Below, in pieces: positions 50,918 through 59,898 of a stretch of DNA of 64,000 nt. The notes below the pieces were generated by a model. The model saw only the letters and a list, made by a program, of their open reading frames with translations, had not been told where the DNA came from and made no database searches. The translations under genes were made by a program, and so were the position numbers. The stretch's first letter is position 1, and every line of letters starts with the position of its first letter. This DNA comes from JAPPHA01 sp964291635 (GTDB lineage Bacteria; Pseudomonadota; Alphaproteobacteria; Rhodobacterales; Rhodobacteraceae), in the NCBI GenBank assembly GCA_964291635.2, contig OZ219890.1, forward strand, positions 992,001 through 1,056,000, read 5' to 3'.

Positions 50918-51835
50918 ATGGAACCCAACCGTTTCAAACTTCCATCACTGAATGCACTCAAGGCGTTCCATGCGGTGGCCCGCCATGGTTCCATCCGTGG
51001 TGCGGCCAAAGAACTTTCGGTGACGCCCCAGGCTGTCAGCGGGCAGATCAGGCTGTTGGAAGAAACACTGCAGGTCACGCTGTTCGAACGGCGTGGCCGA
51101 TCGATCGAGTCCAACAAGGCGGCCGTTCTGCTTGCAAGGTATGTGGATGCAGGGTTCGAAGAACTGTCGGAGGGAGTTCGCCGGGTCACCAGGCAGAAGT
51201 GCCGGGACCGGATCAACCTGAACGTCTCGCCTTATTTCGCGACCCACTACCTGCTGCCCCGGCTGTCCGGTTTTCGCGGGCTCCAGCCGCATTCCGACCT
51301 GCGAATGACGACCATGGTTGAAACTCCGGATTTCGGGCGCGATGACATAGACGTGGCGGTGCAATGGGGTTACGGCGACTGGGGCGACCTGGAGGCGACC
51401 CTGCTGCTCATGGATCCCAAGGTCATCTGCTGTACTCCGGAACTTGCCGTTCGGGTGAAATCGCGGCAGGACCTGGCACGTCAGCGTCTCCTGCATCCGG
51501 TGCTGAAGAACTCGTTGTGGTCTGACATTCTGCAATTCCTTGATGTCGAGGTTCCGGATGACGCGTCGGAACTGGCCTTTCACGATGCGGCGACCATGCG
51601 CTGTGCAACGCTTTCGGGAATGGGGATAGGCCTGATCTCCCGTGTCGATGCGGAACACGACATTCTTGCCGGCGACCTGGTTGCGCCTTTGGGCGTTGAC
51701 GTGCTGCGTGACATGCCGCCCGAGAAGGTGCCGGGATTCTACCTGGTTCTGCCGCGCGCGCACCGTCGGGTCACCGGGATTACGAGCTTTTGTGACTGGG
51801 TGACCGGACAGAATTGGGAAGAAGCTACGGGATGA
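50918..51835 (+). CDS. LysR-family transcriptional regulator, GcvA-like
   Basis: 305 residues: an N-terminal HTH (LNALKAFHAVARHGSIRGAA, KELSVTPQAVSGQIRLLEET, LFERRGRSIESN) and a periplasmic-binding-like effector domain (INLNVSPYFATHYLLPRLSG, DIDVAVQWGYGDWGDLEATL, GMGIGLISRVDAEHDILAGD). This is the GcvA/AmpR-like subgroup. No divergent gene within reach is an obvious target, so its regulon is unclear. Confidence 0.9.
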   Translation: MEPNRFKLPSLNALKAFHAVARHGSIRGAAKELSVTPQAVSGQIRLLEETLQVTLFERRGRSIESNKAAVLLARYVDAGFEELSEGVRRVTRQKCRDRINLNVSPYFATHYLLPRLSGFRGLQPHSDLRMTTMVETPDFGRDDIDVAVQWGYGDWGDLEATLLLMDPKVICCTPELAVRVKSRQDLARQRLLHPVLKNSLWSDILQFLDVEVPDDASELAFHDAATMRCATLSGMGIGLISRVDAEHDILAGDLVAPLGVDVLRDMPPEKVPGFYLVLPRAHRRVTGITSFCDWVTGQNWEEATG

Positions 51836-52012
51836 GCCAAGGCAATTTCGCCATTGGCCCAATGGTTCATTCACGCAGCAAGACACCCGTCGCGGACCAA
51901 CTGCAGAAAGGACCATCATTCAGTTTTCCAATCGGGGTCACTGATCCGAGGCATTCAGTAGCTAGTACGAGCTTGGCGCCCAGCCATCTTTTTTCCAAAT
52001 TTCACCTGAAAC

Positions 52013-52588
52013 TCAGGAGCAGAGTTTTCTCGCCTGTTCGAACGCTTTTTGAAAACCGTAAAGCGAAAACGTGTCCGTGGTTTTCGTTCCCCTGGCACTG
52101 ATCCCGGCGACCACCGTGGTTGTTCCGCGCCTGAATGCGTCGTGGATTTTTCGGTCTTCTTCGGGACCGCCTGCCCAGGCCCATTCTCCATCCACGTAGA
52201 GCGTGAACGAGTTTCCACTGACAGTCAATTTCACGGTCTCCTCGGGATCAAACGGGTAGCCGCCGGTAAACGAGACTTCTCCGTCTGCCGAGATATTCGG
52301 CTGAAACAACACCGCAATCTGAGTGGCGCCACGCCGCACCGAAACCGGCTTGCCTCCGCGGGTATTGCGTGAGCGTTGCGGCGCCGAGGCCGCGAAACAC
52401 CGTTTCTGGCCTTCCGTTTCGTAAACGTAGATGGACCATTTCTGAATGGTCCGGACCGGTTTGACAGTGATTTCCTGAGCATACGCAAGTGATACGACCA
52501 AGCTCACAACCATCGTGGCGCATGCCAATCGGTCAGGACGAGACACAACGGATCCCTGTTGCCGCCATCTTTCCGGCATGTCTGCCAC
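52013..52588 (-). CDS. IalB-like (invasion-associated locus B family) exported protein
   Basis: 191 residues in the longest frame. A GTG at about 52546 followed by SRPDRLACATMVVSLVVSLA YAQ gives a cleaner signal peptide start. The mature part has QKWSIYVYETEGQKRCFAAS, VSFTGGYPFDPEETVKLTVS and FTLYVDGEWAWAGGPEEDRK, then GTTTVVAGISARGTKTTDTF and SLYGFQKAFEQARKLC, the IalB family pattern with two Cys. Such periplasmic proteins are widespread in alphaproteobacteria and their role is poorly defined. Confidence 0.8.
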   Translation of the reverse strand: MADMPERWRQQGSVVSRPDRLACATMVVSLVVSLAYAQEITVKPVRTIQKWSIYVYETEGQKRCFAASAPQRSRNTRGGKPVSVRRGATQIAVLFQPNISADGEVSFTGGYPFDPEETVKLTVSGNSFTLYVDGEWAWAGGPEEDRKIHDAFRRGTTTVVAGISARGTKTTDTFSLYGFQKAFEQARKLCS

Positions 52589-53442
52589 GAATCACCGATT
52601 CAAGCAAAACGACTACGAATTGTGTGCTCGCAAAACGCACGTAACAGCCCAGCATTAACGCACTACCCGCACGAACCATCGCTTATTTTGCGGCCAGGAT
52701 TGCGGTATTGTGCCTGACCATGATGTCGCTACAGCATGAGAACGCAATGGATCAAGGGTTGGTCCATGAAACAAGTGCCGATCCGGCCTCGCCTTTGTCC
52801 GCACGGCGGACGGCTTTCTCTGGTGCTTTCCGCAGTGCGTGGCTGACGCCATCGGTCTCGCCTCCCTCGGCGAAGTTTGGGGCGGACCATCGCAACCCGG
52901 CGAGAAACTGCGTCCCGGATACCATCGTCGCCATGCCAAGCAGTCAATCCGGCCAGTTGGCGAAAATCGTGTTTTCCCGGATCCCTTCACCGACCAGAGC
53001 CCCCTCGGTTCAGTCGGCCGCCTTTCGGGTCGAAGCCACGAAGCCGTTGGACGGAAGATTGCCAATGCGGGGAATGAAACGGCAACTGAAATGGGCGGCG
53101 ACAGCGAAAACCGGCCACCTGATGACGCAGAACTTCATGAAAGGTTCCGGGAAGGGAGACATCGTGCGCAAGGCCATTCCCCCGGGGGAGCGGCAGGGGC
53201 ATCCATGTCGGGCGCGTCGCAACGCGGACCTCCGGTTCTTTCGACATCCGGACCGCCGGTGGCACCGTCCAGGGAATTTCACACAGGCATTGCCGCATGG
53301 TCCAGCGCGGTGATGGCTACGGTTACGGCCATGGCCATTGCCCCAACAGGTTTCGGTAGAAGGAGAAGGAACCGATGCATGGACCAGGCGACATCGCATT
53401 CCTCCCCACTCCGACGGGCGGGTTTCCTGCGAGTTGGACGGA
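52589..53442. other. Intergenic region without a supported gene
   Basis: Overlapping GC-rich frames on both strands, none with a domain or convincing start. A short plus-strand peptide from about 53072 (MKRQLKWAATAKTGHLMTQN) has no support beyond being open. Confidence 0.4.
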
Positions 53443-53690
53443 TGGATTGCTGTGCAAGACTGATCCTGCTTGCCACGCTCGTGGGACTTTCTGGGGGCGT
53501 GAGCGCCGCCGATTTCAGCTGCAGCCATTTCGAGGTCACGGCGGACCCGAGGAAGACCGGGGACACGGCAACGGCCCCGCTTGAGGACGAAGCGAACAGC
53601 CGGTTCTTCGGGAACGCGGGCTTTCGGGAAGTGTCCGGCCCGTTCCATGTCTCGGGTTCATGGTCGAGGGAATGCAAGGGATTCGGCACC
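53443..53690 (+). pseudogene. Exported protein N-terminus fused to TnpB debris
   Basis: MDCCARLILLATLVGLSGGV followed by SAADFSCSHFEVTADPRKTG is a clear signal peptide and start of a mature protein. It continues NSRFFGNAGFREVSGPFHVS and then runs in frame into TnpB sequence at about 53690. The original C-terminus is lost. The family is not recognised. Confidence 0.5.
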
Positions 53691-54014
53691 GTCGATGAGC
53701 CGGGCCGGAACGTGAAGGCCAGGTCCGGTCTCAGCCGCGTCATCCTGCACACGGGCCGGGCGGCGCTCTGCCGGATGCTGGACGACAAGGCCGCGAACGT
53801 GATCACGGTCAACCCGGCCTGCACCTCCCTGACCTGCCATGAATGCAGAACGGCTGACAGCCGCCACCGCAAATCCCGGGCTGAGTTTCACTGCATGGCT
53901 TGCGGCCATGCCGATAGCGCCGACCTGAACGCGGCGGCGAACATTCTGGCGTTCATGATTGACGCATTTGCACGGCGAAGAGCGCTTGCATCGGCAACCC
54001 CTGGGACCCGTTAA
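53691..54014 (+). pseudogene. TnpB C-terminal fragment
   Basis: EPGRNVKARSGLSRVILHTG, NVITVNPACTSLTCHECRTA, RAEFHCMACGHADSADLNAA and ANILAF match the last third of TnpB: the zinc finger CHEC...CMAC and the final RuvC Asp in ADLNAA. It shares the ARRRALASATPGTR-type tail with the TnpB at 25678-26427 (ARRGALALATPVTRE), so both derive from related elements. Confidence 0.8.
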
Positions 54015-54116
54015 TTCAATGCGGAGGCTGCCTGAAGGTTGGCCAGACTTGTGATTCCCAAAGGGAGAATTCGCCGCACGCAATCCCGCCGTCTGCGCTG
54101 ATCGTGGAGGGTGCAT

Positions 54117-54926
54117 TTGCCGATTTCAATAATCATTCCGACAAAGAACAGGCCCAGAAGTCTCGTCGCTGCCGTGAAGTCGGCACGGGCAGCAATTCCT
54201 GCAGGTGGAGAAATCATTGTTGTCGATGACGGTAGCAGGTTCCCGGCAGGCGAGGCTCTTGCCGGTCACGTTGGGGCGGAAACCACGGTCATCGACAACC
54301 TTGGGCAGTGGGGGCCTTCCGCTGCCAGGAATGCCGGGTTGAAACGCACCAGCCAGCCGATCGTCTTGTTCCTGGACGACGACGATCTGCTGATCCCCGA
54401 CTACTGCCGACGCGTGCTGCGCATAGTGCGCGATCATCCGGATGTGACCTACGGATGGACGTGCTTTATCCAGAAGAGGACCGGGCGCAGGGACAGGCGA
54501 TTGCCGCGACTGAAGCACATCGTCCGCACGGGGAAGCTCGATTCAACCGTTCCGCTCAGACACAAGTTTGCACGGGCAACCGGCCTGTGGGTAAGGCGGG
54601 GCGTACTTTTCAGGCTCGGCGGGTTTGACGAGTCCATGCGGTTCGGAGAGGATGGCGAGTTGTGCATCCGCCTCGTCACGACCGGCAACATGTGGCTCGA
54701 AGCCGAGCCCGGGTTCATCGCGGATGATACCGACGCCAGGGAGGCGGAGCTTTTGCCGCCGAAATGCAGTCGGCAGGCGTTTGCCTGGTTCAGGGACATG
54801 CTGGACAAGCATGGCGATCTTCTCGATGAATATGATCCGTGGCTTGAACGCGCCTACCGACGCCGGATGTGGAAACAATGGCCCAGGGCGCAGGTTCGCG
54901 AGTTGTTTAACAAATCTCGAAAATAG
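54117..54926 (+). CDS. Family 2 glycosyltransferase
   Basis: About 269 residues. I prefer the TTG at 54117, five bases after GGAGGGTGCA; the GTG at 54111 is too close to the ribosome site. The GT-A fold is clear: ISIIIPTKNRPRSLVAAVKS, EIIVVDDGS (first Asp pair), QWGPSAARNAGLKRTSQPIV and LFLDDDDLLIPDYCRRVL (DxD), GGFDESMRFGEDGELCIRLV (GFDE and ED acceptor motif). It transfers a sugar to a cell-surface glycan or lipid; donor and acceptor are unknown. It is isolated, with mobile-element debris on both sides. Confidence 0.9.
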   Translation: MPISIIIPTKNRPRSLVAAVKSARAAIPAGGEIIVVDDGSRFPAGEALAGHVGAETTVIDNLGQWGPSAARNAGLKRTSQPIVLFLDDDDLLIPDYCRRVLRIVRDHPDVTYGWTCFIQKRTGRRDRRLPRLKHIVRTGKLDSTVPLRHKFARATGLWVRRGVLFRLGGFDESMRFGEDGELCIRLVTTGNMWLEAEPGFIADDTDAREAELLPPKCSRQAFAWFRDMLDKHGDLLDEYDPWLERAYRRRMWKQWPRAQVRELFNKSRK

Positions 54927-54983
54927 GAAGACCTCTGCCCAAGAATTGAACGGTGAGGGACTATCAGGTTTTCGCACTGGAAT

Positions 54984-55006
54984 CCCCGGCCTTCATGCCG
55001 GTCGGG
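54984..55006. repeat. Hairpin resembling an IS200/IS605 right end
   Basis: CCCCGGC...GCCGGTCGGGG, preceded by GGAAT and followed by TGGAAGACC, resembles the end hairpin of IS605-type elements (GGAATCCCCG...CGGGG). It lies about 1 kb past the TnpB fragment and may be the end of a third, lost copy. Confidence 0.45.
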
Positions 55007-55089
55007 GTGGAAGACCGGATCCCGCCATGAGCGTTTGAGCAAGAGTTTGCCACGGTGCCCGATTGGCAAAAGTTCGAGGGTGATCGGGC

Positions 55090-55475
55090 AGAATCCTCAG
55101 GTGCCAACGAGCGCGGTCGCGGTTTTCTCAGCGCCGACGAGATCTGGATGGCGGACCGTCTCGCCGCTGTTGAACTGATCCGCGAGGAGGAACTCGCTCA
55201 AGGCCCCCGCGACCGTTCCGGCGACGGAACGACATCACCTCCTGGAGCTGCTCGGGCGGACGACCGGGCGTGCGCAGGCTCTCCACGAATTTCCGCGCCT
55301 CGCGGTTGAACCAGGTGAGGCGTCCGTTTTTCGCATCGAAGACCCCGGTGTCCACCGGGGAGGTCTCGATGCCGAGCGTGCGGACGCAATTCGAGAGGAT
55401 GGCGACCCGCGAAGGCTCCTCGAGGCCGCGGAAGTGCTCGAACAGGCGCGCGCTGTTGACAATACTTCAGGCGAT
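55090..55475 (-). pseudogene. Middle fragment of a sensor kinase paralogue, internal deletion
   Basis: Minus-strand frames read ARLFEHFRGLEEPSRVAILS, NCVRTLGIETSPVDTGVFDA, KNGRLTWFNREARKFVESLR, TPGRPPEQLQEVMSFRRRNG and, shifted, FLLADQFNSGETVRH. They match the intact kinase's MRVFEHFRALPGPLRID with YVRALGVEP, then jump directly to its PAS segment (SPVGVVVFDVKNGRLTW). About 70-80 residues between are deleted. This is a second kinase relic. Confidence 0.8.
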
Positions 55476-55535
55476 CCACGAACGATTTCGGACAAATAAG
55501 GTGGAATTGCGACAAGTGCAGGTGAAACCAACGCG

Positions 55536-56627
55536 TCATTCGTTGGCGATCATTCCTGAACCACGCCCGCAGGGGCTCCCGTGAACACTCCTGCAAAGTA
55601 GGCGTCTCCGTGTCCATGCCGTCACGTTCGCCGGACGGGAGGCCCGAAGGGCGACGGCGGTTCTTTCACGGATTTTGTCGAGAATGCCGGATCGGGCCTT
55701 CCGTGCGGCAAGCGCGGTGTCCATGTTCACCCGGACGAATTGTGTCGGCGTGTTTGGCTGAAGCTGGCCGATCAGGTCCATGTCTGCCGAGATCACGGTG
55801 CCCAGCATGAAGTAACCGCCTCCCGAGACGGCGTCCCGGTGCAGCACGATGGGCTCGGTGCCGTTTGGGACCTGTATCGATCCGTAGGGATAGCAGGCGT
55901 CCGTAATGTTGGAGGGGTTGGAGCCCGCGCTGTAGGGCTGTTCGCGCGGCACGAATTCCAGCTCCCTCCCGCCCTTGAAACGATAGCCCATCCGGTCGGC
56001 CTCGTTGGCGACAATCCAGGTGTCTTCGAAGAACCCGTTCTGTGAGGCCTCGGTGATCCGGTGGCAGTAGAGCCCCGGCAGAACCCGCAGTTCGGACGAA
56101 GATCCGGGCAGCCGTCTGTGTGCGCACGATACCGATGGTCCCTGTCTGGCCTTGCCGCTCGGATGGCCAAGCGGCAGGGAATCGCCCGGTTGCACTGCGC
56201 TCCCGTCCACACCGCCCAGCGAACCGATCGGATAGGTCGATCGGCTGCCGAGAGCGGGCGGTGTATCGATCCCTCCCGAGACGGCGATATATGCCCGTGC
56301 CCCGAGCTTGAGGAAATCGAAAGACAGAACCTGCCCCTTCCTGATTCCGAGCGCAGTCCAGGTCGGCTGTTCCTCTCCATCGATCCTTGGCGGAAGCTCG
56401 GCCCCACAAACGGCCACGACTGCATTCTCGGTAAACTCCAACTCCGGCCCGAGGAAGACTGCTTCCAACCCGGCTGCGCCCTCGGCATTTCCGACCAGCA
56501 GGTTCGCCGCGCGCAGTGCGAACCGGTCCATGGCGCCACCCATCGGGATACCGAGGTGGTAATAGCCGGGTCGGCCGAGGTCCTGGATCGTGGTCATGAT
56601 TCCGGCTGAGATCACGTTAATCGGCAT
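55536..56627 (-). CDS. pxpC: 5-oxoprolinase subunit PxpC (KipA/carboxyltransferase family)
   Basis: 363 residues: IQDLGRPGYYHLGIPMGGAM, GLEAVFLGPELEFTENAVVA, ARAYIAVSGGIDTPPALGSR and VLHRDAVSGGGYFMLGTVIS are hallmark segments. With PxpA and PxpB it forms the ATP-dependent bacterial 5-oxoprolinase. The last 40 residues (after GILDKIRE) are Arg-rich and unlike the family; the native stop was probably lost where kinase debris adjoins. It overlaps pxpB by 11 bases and is the last gene of the operon. Confidence 0.9.
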   Translation of the reverse strand: MPINVISAGIMTTIQDLGRPGYYHLGIPMGGAMDRFALRAANLLVGNAEGAAGLEAVFLGPELEFTENAVVAVCGAELPPRIDGEEQPTWTALGIRKGQVLSFDFLKLGARAYIAVSGGIDTPPALGSRSTYPIGSLGGVDGSAVQPGDSLPLGHPSGKARQGPSVSCAHRRLPGSSSELRVLPGLYCHRITEASQNGFFEDTWIVANEADRMGYRFKGGRELEFVPREQPYSAGSNPSNITDACYPYGSIQVPNGTEPIVLHRDAVSGGGYFMLGTVISADMDLIGQLQPNTPTQFVRVNMDTALAARKARSGILDKIRERTAVALRASRPANVTAWTRRRLLCRSVHGSPCGRGSGMIANE

Positions 56628-57489
56628 GGAGGGCCTCCATTAGTTTGGCGTTCGTGCCATCCGGGTCCGCGTTGAAATCGTCGAGCGAAAAGACAACGTC
56701 CCGGATGCGTGGCTCGAAACGGCCAGCCCGTACGTCCCCGGTCATCTGGTCGTGTTCCGCCCGATCGATCGGCCGCCACTTGACGATGTCACCGGGGCGG
56801 AAGAACACCATGAAGTCCTTGAGATAGGGAATCTCCTGCTTGGGGTCGTAGATCGTCATGGGCGTGATGCCGAACATTTGGTAGCCGCCCGCGCCGCGAA
56901 CCGAGTAGATGCAGGAGAAAGATCCGCCGTAACCGACGGTCTGTTTCGGCGTGTCCGTGCGTGGGCGCAGGTATTTCGGCACCTGGATCTGCCGCGAACG
57001 CTCGACCATCTGGTAAAGGAAAGGCAGGCCCGACACGAAGCCGACCATCGAGACGAACCAGGGCGCCCCGGAGTGCGCCTCGATGAAGGCTTCAACGGTT
57101 TCGTACCCGTTGATCCGCGCGGCATAGTCGAGATCGGTTCCATCCGGATCCTGGTGCCGTTCGCGGAAACGCATCAGCGTCTCGTGCGTCCAGGGGTCCT
57201 GGTAGAAGACCGGCACCTCGATGATTCGCGTATCCAGCTTGGCTTCCGCCCTCGCGGCCTCGGCCTCCAACTGCCCGAGCCTGTCCATCAGCGTTTCGGG
57301 ATGGATCCTGTCCGGGTCGAACTTGATCTGGAACGACGCATTGGCGGGGCAGATTTCCGTGACACCATCGATCTCGGCTGCCCGCACGGCGTTGGTCATC
57401 GAAAGGGACACGAAGAACGCCTCAAGCGACATTGCCTCGTCGACCTCGACAAAAATGTGCTCGTCACCTCCGAATGTGTATCGACTCAT
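56617..57489 (-). CDS. pxpB: 5-oxoprolinase subunit PxpB (KipI family)
   Basis: 290 residues from the ATG at 57489 (MSRYTFGGDEHIFVEVDEAM). Family segments: LMDRLGQLEAEAARAEAKLD and IIEVPVFYQDPWTHETLMRF, then FVSMVGFVSGLPFLYQM and YLRPRTDTPKQTVGYGGSFS, IYSVRGAGGYQMFGITPMTI. It is longer than Bacillus KipI, as often in alphaproteobacterial operons of this layout. Works with PxpA/PxpC on 5-oxoproline or a related lactam. Confidence 0.9.
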   Translation of the reverse strand: MSRYTFGGDEHIFVEVDEAMSLEAFFVSLSMTNAVRAAEIDGVTEICPANASFQIKFDPDRIHPETLMDRLGQLEAEAARAEAKLDTRIIEVPVFYQDPWTHETLMRFRERHQDPDGTDLDYAARINGYETVEAFIEAHSGAPWFVSMVGFVSGLPFLYQMVERSRQIQVPKYLRPRTDTPKQTVGYGGSFSCIYSVRGAGGYQMFGITPMTIYDPKQEIPYLKDFMVFFRPGDIVKWRPIDRAEHDQMTGDVRAGRFEPRIRDVVFSLDDFNADPDGTNAKLMEALHAD

Positions 57490-57493
57490 TCTG

Positions 57494-58883
57494 TCATCTC
57501 CCCTGGTTGGTGAGTTTGTCCGCGTTGTGGCCAAGCCATGTTTCCATCCAGCCGGTGTGGACCGCATTGGCCCGGACATCGGCGCTTTCGGCCAGGGCTG
57601 CGAAGAGCGGGGCGGTGGTGGGCAAGCCGCCGATGTCGAGCCTTTCGAGCGCGGACATCAGCCGGGTGATCGCCTGCACCCTGTCCGGTGCCCAGACGAT
57701 CAGTTTGCCCAGAAGCGAGTCGTAGAAGGGCGGAACCTCGTACCCGTCATAAAGCATGTGGTCGAAGCGGATGCCGTCACCCTCGGGAACGCGCAGGCCG
57801 CTCACTATCCCCGGGAAGGGCATGAAATCGTTGGCCGGATCCTCCGCATTGAGCCGGACTTCGATGGCGTGGCCGGTGCGGGTGATCTCATCCTGTGTCA
57901 GCTCCAGCCTTTCGCCGGCGCAGATCCGGATCATTCCGACGACCAGGTCCGTGCCACAAATCATTTCCGTCACCGGATGCTCGACCTGGATACGGGTGTT
58001 CATCTCGATGAAGTGGAACTCCCCGGTCGCGTCATCGTAGAGGAACTCGACCGTCCCGGCCCCACGGTAGTTCACGGACTTTGCCAGGTTTACGGCCGAA
58101 GCGCAGAGGCGTGCCCGTACGGTGTCGGTGATTGACGCCGATGGCGCTTCCTCCCAGACCTTTTGCCGCCGCCGCTGGAGCGAGCATTCGCGTTCGAAAA
58201 AAATGCACGACGTCGCGGCCGTCGCCCAGCACCTGCACCTCGATATGACGAGCCTTCTCGATCAACTTCTCGACATAGATGCCGCTGTCGCCGAAAGCCG
58301 CCGCGGCTTCTGACGACGCCTGGGGCGCCAGTTTGCGGAATTCCTCGGCACAGCTGGCCACGCGAATGCCACGTCCGCCGCCACCGGCGCTGGCCTTGAT
58401 CACCACCGGAAAGCCGATCGTCCCGGCCAGCGTCGCGGCTTCATCCATGTTGGCGACCACGCCGTCGCTGCCCGGCACGGTGGGCACGCCCGCACCTCGT
58501 GCCTGGGCGCGTGCCTCAACCTTGTTACCCATGAGACGGATCGTATCGCCCGTTGGCCCAACGAATATCAGCCCGGATTGTTCCACGGCATCGGCGAAGT
58601 CGGCGTTCTCCGAAAGAAACCCGTAACCCGGGTGGACCGCATCGGCGCCGCTATCTCTCGCCGCAGACAGGATGGCTTCCGCATCGAGGTAGGATTTTGC
58701 TGCCTGAGGCTTCCCGATCACTTTCACCTCGTCCGCCAGCCGGGCGGCGAGGCTTTCGGTGTCGGCTTCGCTCACCACCTGAACGGTTTCGAGCCCGAGT
58801 TTCCTCGCGGCCCGATTCACGCGACAGGCGATTTCACCGCGATTGGCGATGAGCAGTTTCGTGATCGCCGAGGCCTTTCCCAC
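57494..58883 (-). CDS. Biotin carboxylase (AccC-like), homopolymer frameshift
   Basis: N-terminal half: ITKLLIANRGEIACRVNRAA, DAVHPGYGFLSENADFADAV, FPVVIKASAGGGGRGIRVAS (ATP-grasp Gly loop). After GDGRDVVHFF a run of seven A at 58197-58203 (six would keep frame) shifts it. It continues ERECSLQRRRQKVWEEAPS, then VNYRGAGTVEFLYD, FIEMNTRIQVEHPVTEMICG and VRLNAEDP. Both halves together make a complete 450-residue biotin carboxylase. Start chosen at the GTG at 58883, just after accB. The enzyme carboxylates biotin on the adjacent carrier; such acc-like pairs are embedded in pxp operons of many proteobacteria. Confidence 0.88.
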
Positions 58884-58887
58884 GGGG

Positions 58888-59127
58888 TCAGTCCAGCTCG
58901 ACAATGGTCATTCCTGCCGTCACGGGCTCCCCGTCTTCCAGCGAAAAGCCCGAGACGTTGCCGCCGGCGTCCGCCTTGATCTGGTGAAAGGATTTCATCA
59001 CTTCGACCAGCGCCACCACGTCGCCCTCGGCTACGGCATCGCCGATTTCCACGAAAGGCGGCTCGTCGGGCGCAGGCTTGCGGTAGAAGGTGCCCGGGAT
59101 TGGGGACCTGATTTCGTGATTGGCCAT
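58888..59127 (-). CDS. Biotin carboxyl carrier protein, short form
   Basis: 79 residues: MANHEIRSPIPGTFYRKPAP, DEPPFVEIGDAVAEGDVVAL, VEVMKSFHQIKADAGGNVSG. Lys in EVMKS is the biotinylation site (canonical EAMKM). It has only the biotinyl domain, without the long N-terminal linker of housekeeping AccB. It precedes the biotin carboxylase by four bases and follows pxpA. Confidence 0.92.
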   Translation of the reverse strand: MANHEIRSPIPGTFYRKPAPDEPPFVEIGDAVAEGDVVALVEVMKSFHQIKADAGGNVSGFSLEDGEPVTAGMTIVELD

Positions 59128-59158
59128 TGTGTTTCTCCCGTTTGTCCCGCCGGGCTGC

Positions 59159-59887
59159 TTACGCAGCGTCGAGTTGGCAGAGTGCCGAGTTGACCGCCTG
59201 TCCGATTTTCACCGCGTTCGGCGTGTCGGAATGGATGCAGACCGTTTCGGCGCGTACGGGCAGTGTCCTGCCGCCCAAGGTGGTCAGGGTCCCATCGCGC
59301 ACTGCCGACACCGCACGGCTTGCTGCGAGCTCAGGCGCCACGGCCGCATGTTCACGCGTGATGATCAGCTGGCCCTCGTCGTCATAGTCCAGATCTGCGA
59401 AGAATTCGGACAGGAAGCCCACGCCGCGCCGCGTGTAGACCTCTTCATGCAGTGTTCCGGCAATGCCGGTGACCGGAATGTCATACACCGTCGCGGCATC
59501 GGCGATGGCCTCGGCAATATGTTCCTGACGGGCCGCCATGCCGTAGAGCGCGCCGTGCGGCTTCAGATGGCGGAGCGCCATCCCCTCGAGTTTCAGAAAC
59601 GCGATGAGCGCACCGATCTGGTAGAGAATGATGTTGGCCAGCTCGTCACGCTCGATCTTCATCTCGCGTCGACCGAACCCGGACAGATCGGGCAGCGAGA
59701 CATGCGCACCCACCTTGACCCCGTGCTGCTTGGCCAGGGCGACCGTCTTTCGCATGTGGTTGGGGTCGGAGCCGTGAAAGCCGCAGGCCACGTTGGCCTG
59801 GGTAATGAAGGGCACGATGCCTGCGTCGTCGCCCATCCGGTAAAGGCCAAAGCTCTCGCCCATGTCACAGTTGATGTCCACCCGCAC
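59159..59887 (-). CDS. pxpA: 5-oxoprolinase subunit PxpA (LamB/YcsF family)
   Basis: 242 residues, starting at a GTG at 59887 behind AGGAGG: MRVDINCDMGESFGLYRMGD, QANVACGFHGSDPNHMRKTV, KVGAHVSLPDLSGFGRREMK and HLKPHGALYGMAA, the LamB/YcsF signatures with the conserved Asp/His residues (NCDMGE, CGFH-GD-like, HPHGALY). It supplies the ring-opening part of 5-oxoprolinase. It follows the ABC permease by 11 bases, tying the enzyme to the transporter. Confidence 0.93.
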   Translation of the reverse strand: MRVDINCDMGESFGLYRMGDDAGIVPFITQANVACGFHGSDPNHMRKTVALAKQHGVKVGAHVSLPDLSGFGRREMKIERDELANIILYQIGALIAFLKLEGMALRHLKPHGALYGMAARQEHIAEAIADAATVYDIPVTGIAGTLHEEVYTRRGVGFLSEFFADLDYDDEGQLIITREHAAVAPELAASRAVSAVRDGTLTTLGGRTLPVRAETVCIHSDTPNAVKIGQAVNSALCQLDAA

Positions 59888-59898
59888 GGCGTGTCCTC

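Noticed and set aside
52741..52790. Similarity between sequence near 52760 and the flank of TnpB near 26490 (VHET...ASP in translation)
   Set aside because: Only short, patchy nucleotide agreement; not enough to call a shared repeat.
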